A DNA stretch of 64,000 nt, from the NCBI RefSeq assembly GCF_002797315.1, contig NZ_KZ454936.1, positions 1,549,133 to 1,613,132 on the forward strand. Direction: 5' to 3'. The notes below the pieces were generated by a model. That model was not told the DNA's origin and did not search any database. It saw only the letters and a program-made list of their open reading frames with translations. Positions 62,207 through 64,000 of the stretch are shown here, in pieces (the stretch's first letter is position 1; each line of letters opens with the position of its first letter). This DNA is from Bacillus sp. FJAT-44742 (GTDB lineage Bacteria; Bacillota; Bacilli; Bacillales; Marinococcaceae). The position numbers and the translations under genes were made by a program.

Positions 62207-64000
62207 TTACTCTTGTTCTTCTGTCTTTAAGTGGCTAGTATATTTCCAGGCTTCATGAACGTCTCCGTTCTTTTTTGTATCCACGACATAAGAGCCGTTG
62301 CTGTACCTGTCAGTGTTTCTTAAAATGCTGGTTTCTATATGTGTAACTTCTTCATTTTCAGTTTGCACTGCAATTACATCGTTTGTTTCAAACTTTTCTA
62401 ATCCTACCACTTGATGGGGCTTAGATTTTAACTCTCGTAACATGACAAGGCCCCGTTTTGCCCGCGTAGAGGTTTCGAACTCCTGGATAGGCATCTTCTT
62501 CATGGACCCTCTTTGCGTAATAAGTCCAATTACTGCCTGTTCCTTTTTTGACGGATCAAATGTTAATCCGTTAATTACTTCATCTCCATCTTTCAGGTTT
62601 ATTCCTTTGACCCCGGCAGCACGCTGTCCAACTAAACTAATTTCTGATTCATGGAAACGAAGTCCGTAACCAAGTTTTGTTCCTATAAAGACTTCTTCGT
62701 TTCCATTGGTCATTTCTACGTTCACGACTTCATCATTTTCTTTCACCTTAACTGCAACAAGGGCCTTGGAGTATCTCTGGGCCTGATATGCCTGCAGGCT
62801 TGTTTTCTTGGCCATTCCGTTTTTTGTAAAGAATAATAAATTGCTGTCTTCTGTAAATTCTTTCACAGCTATTGCTTTAAGCAATTCATCTTCCCGGTCA
62901 AGCTGGACAATATTGCCGACATGCTGGCCGTTATCTTTCCAGCGAATATCAGGTAATTCATGAATCGGCATATACAAATAATGCCCCTTCTTTGTAAATA
63001 GTAAAAGGGTGTCTGTAGTGTTTAATTCATTAAAGTAAATAAGATCGTCTGTTTCCTTCATTCCAGGGCGTTCATTTTTAGAGGAAGAATAGGATCTGAG
63101 ACTTGTGCGCTTTACGTACCCTTCCTTTGTTACTGAGACGATGACATCTTCTGAAGGGACCATAACTTCTAAGTCGATTTTTAACTCCTGGATTTTCTCT
63201 TCTATGACCGTTCTCCGTTCGTCTCCATAGGTCTTTTTGATCTTCTTTAAATCTTTCTTTATGACAGCAAAAAGATTCTTTTCACTGGATAGAATCTTTT
63301 CGAGCTTTTCAATTTCTTTAGCAAGCTCATTTGATTCGCTTTCTAAGGTTGTAATATCCGTGTTCGTTAAACGATAAAGCTGGAGCGTCACAATTGCTTC
63401 TGCTTGTGGTTCTGAAAATTCAAAGCGGCTGATAAGGTTGTTTTTTGCGTCTTTTTTATCCTTAGAGCTTCGGATGGTTTCGATTACTTCATCGAGAATG
63501 GAAATAGCTTTCTTTAATCCTTCTACGATATGCTGTCTTTCTTTTGCTTTCCGCAGATCATGTCTGGATCTGTTTGTAACTACTTCTTTTTGATGAGTGA
63601 TATAAGAGTGAAGTAGCTGTTTAAGGCCAAGAAGCTGAGGTGTCCTGTTATGAATAGCGACCATATTAAAATTATAAGTAACCTGTAGATCAGTGTTTTT
63701 GTACAAGTAGTTTAAAATACCCTCAGCGTCTGCTTCTTTTTTCACTTCAATAACAATTCGAAGTCCTGTCCGGTCGGTATCATCACGGACTTCAGCTATT
63801 CCTTCCACTTTCTTATCAAATCGAAGCTCATCCATTTTCTTTACAAGATTTGCTTTCACGACCTCATAAGGAACTTCGGTAATGACAATTTGCTGCTTTC
63901 CGCCGCGAATATCCTCAATATCTGTTTTAGCCCGGACAACCACTTTCCCTTTACCTGTTTCGTAGGCTTTTCTAATTCCATCTACCCCTTGCACAATACC
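62207..64000 (-). CDS. parC: DNA topoisomerase IV subunit A, 5' end missing
   Basis: The last ~598 residues of ParC/GrlA; the gene continues past the right edge, so the catalytic tyrosine and winged helix are not in the window. ITEVPYEVVKANLVKKMDEL and TGLRIVIEVKKEADAEGIL are the tower/coiled-coil region. The C-terminal beta-propeller blades (VSVTKEGYVKRTSLRSYSSS, LLFTKKGHYLYMPIHELPD, GLITQRGSMKKMPIQEF) lack a GyrA box (QRRGGKG), which separates it from GyrA. It is an essential chromosome decatenase. Confidence 0.96.
   Translation of the reverse strand, partial: GIVQGVDGIRKAYETGKGKVVVRAKTDIEDIRGGKQQIVITEVPYEVVKANLVKKMDELRFDKKVEGIAEVRDDTDRTGLRIVIEVKKEADAEGILNYLYKNTDLQVTYNFNMVAIHNRTPQLLGLKQLLHSYITHQKEVVTNRSRHDLRKAKERQHIVEGLKKAISILDEVIETIRSSKDKKDAKNNLISRFEFSEPQAEAIVTLQLYRLTNTDITTLESESNELAKEIEKLEKILSSEKNLFAVIKKDLKKIKKTYGDERRTVIEEKIQELKIDLEVMVPSEDVIVSVTKEGYVKRTSLRSYSSSKNERPGMKETDDLIYFNELNTTDTLLLFTKKGHYLYMPIHELPDIRWKDNGQHVGNIVQLDREDELLKAIAVKEFTEDSNLLFFTKNGMAKKTSLQAYQAQRYSKALVAVKVKENDEVVNVEMTNGNEEVFIGTKLGYGLRFHESEISLVGQRAAGVKGINLKDGDEVINGLTFDPSKKEQAVIGLITQRGSMKKMPIQEFETSTRAKRGLVMLRELKSKPHQVVGLEKFETNDVIAVQTENEEVTHIETSILRNTDRYSNGSYVVDTKKNGDVHEAWKYTSHLKTEEQE

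Overview
The window reads as chromosome of a low-GC, spore-forming Bacillaceae bacterium; a moderately halophilic genus near Halobacillus or Virgibacillus is my guess, not a sequence match. Supporting signs are strong AGGAGG ribosome sites with many TTG/GTG starts, a YheC/YheD-type spore-coat ATP-grasp protein, sigma-B-like promoters before stress genes, and sites resembling the Bacillus PerR, Zur, CcpA (cre) and LmrA boxes. No rRNA, tRNA or CRISPR array was seen. All family calls come from reading the translations; no database was searched.

Layout. 1-14 kb: two acyl-CoA ligases (the first cut by the left edge), a luciferase-like oxidoreductase, a molybdopterin oxidoreductase, a 5'-3' exonuclease, a CsbD stress protein, a cation P-type ATPase with a small HMA-like neighbour, a CPBP protease and an M20 amidohydrolase. 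13-22 kb: a TcaA/YARHG-type envelope protein split by an apparent frameshift, an EamA transporter, an lmrAB-like drug efflux operon with two operator copies, a PPOX flavoprotein and an aspartase/fumarase. 22-28 kb: an operon of acyl-CoA dehydrogenase, FabG-like SDR, two MaoC-like hot-dog proteins and thiolase, which together look like an (R)-specific beta-oxidation cycle, followed by a cre site and a sugar-type GPH symporter. 28-36 kb: BrnQ, an aldo/keto reductase, a gutted RND pump, an IS1182-type remnant, maltose acetyltransferase and an AIM24 protein.

36-58 kb is an accessory, decaying region. It holds a GntR-ABC-CPBP cassette, an RsbR-like PAS-STAS protein, a LysM protein, a chimeric ORF joining a urea-carboxylase fragment to the tail of an ABC ATPase, an ATP-grasp protein fused to a ComEA-like helix-hairpin-helix domain, and an intact IS21-family element with a 5-bp target duplication. 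It also holds several in-frame-stop pseudogenes, katG under a PerR-like box, and a pair of Zur-like boxes with no obvious zinc gene. 58-64 kb returns to conserved genes: a 282-aa hypothetical, an EamA transporter, a YflT-like stress protein behind a sigma-B-like promoter, a YdjM-type membrane protein, and parC running off the right edge.

The best candidate for something undescribed is the YheC/YheD-HhH fusion (46884-48404) together with the 79-aa beta-rich protein just upstream (48528-48767), whose upstream region was recently interrupted by the IS21 element.
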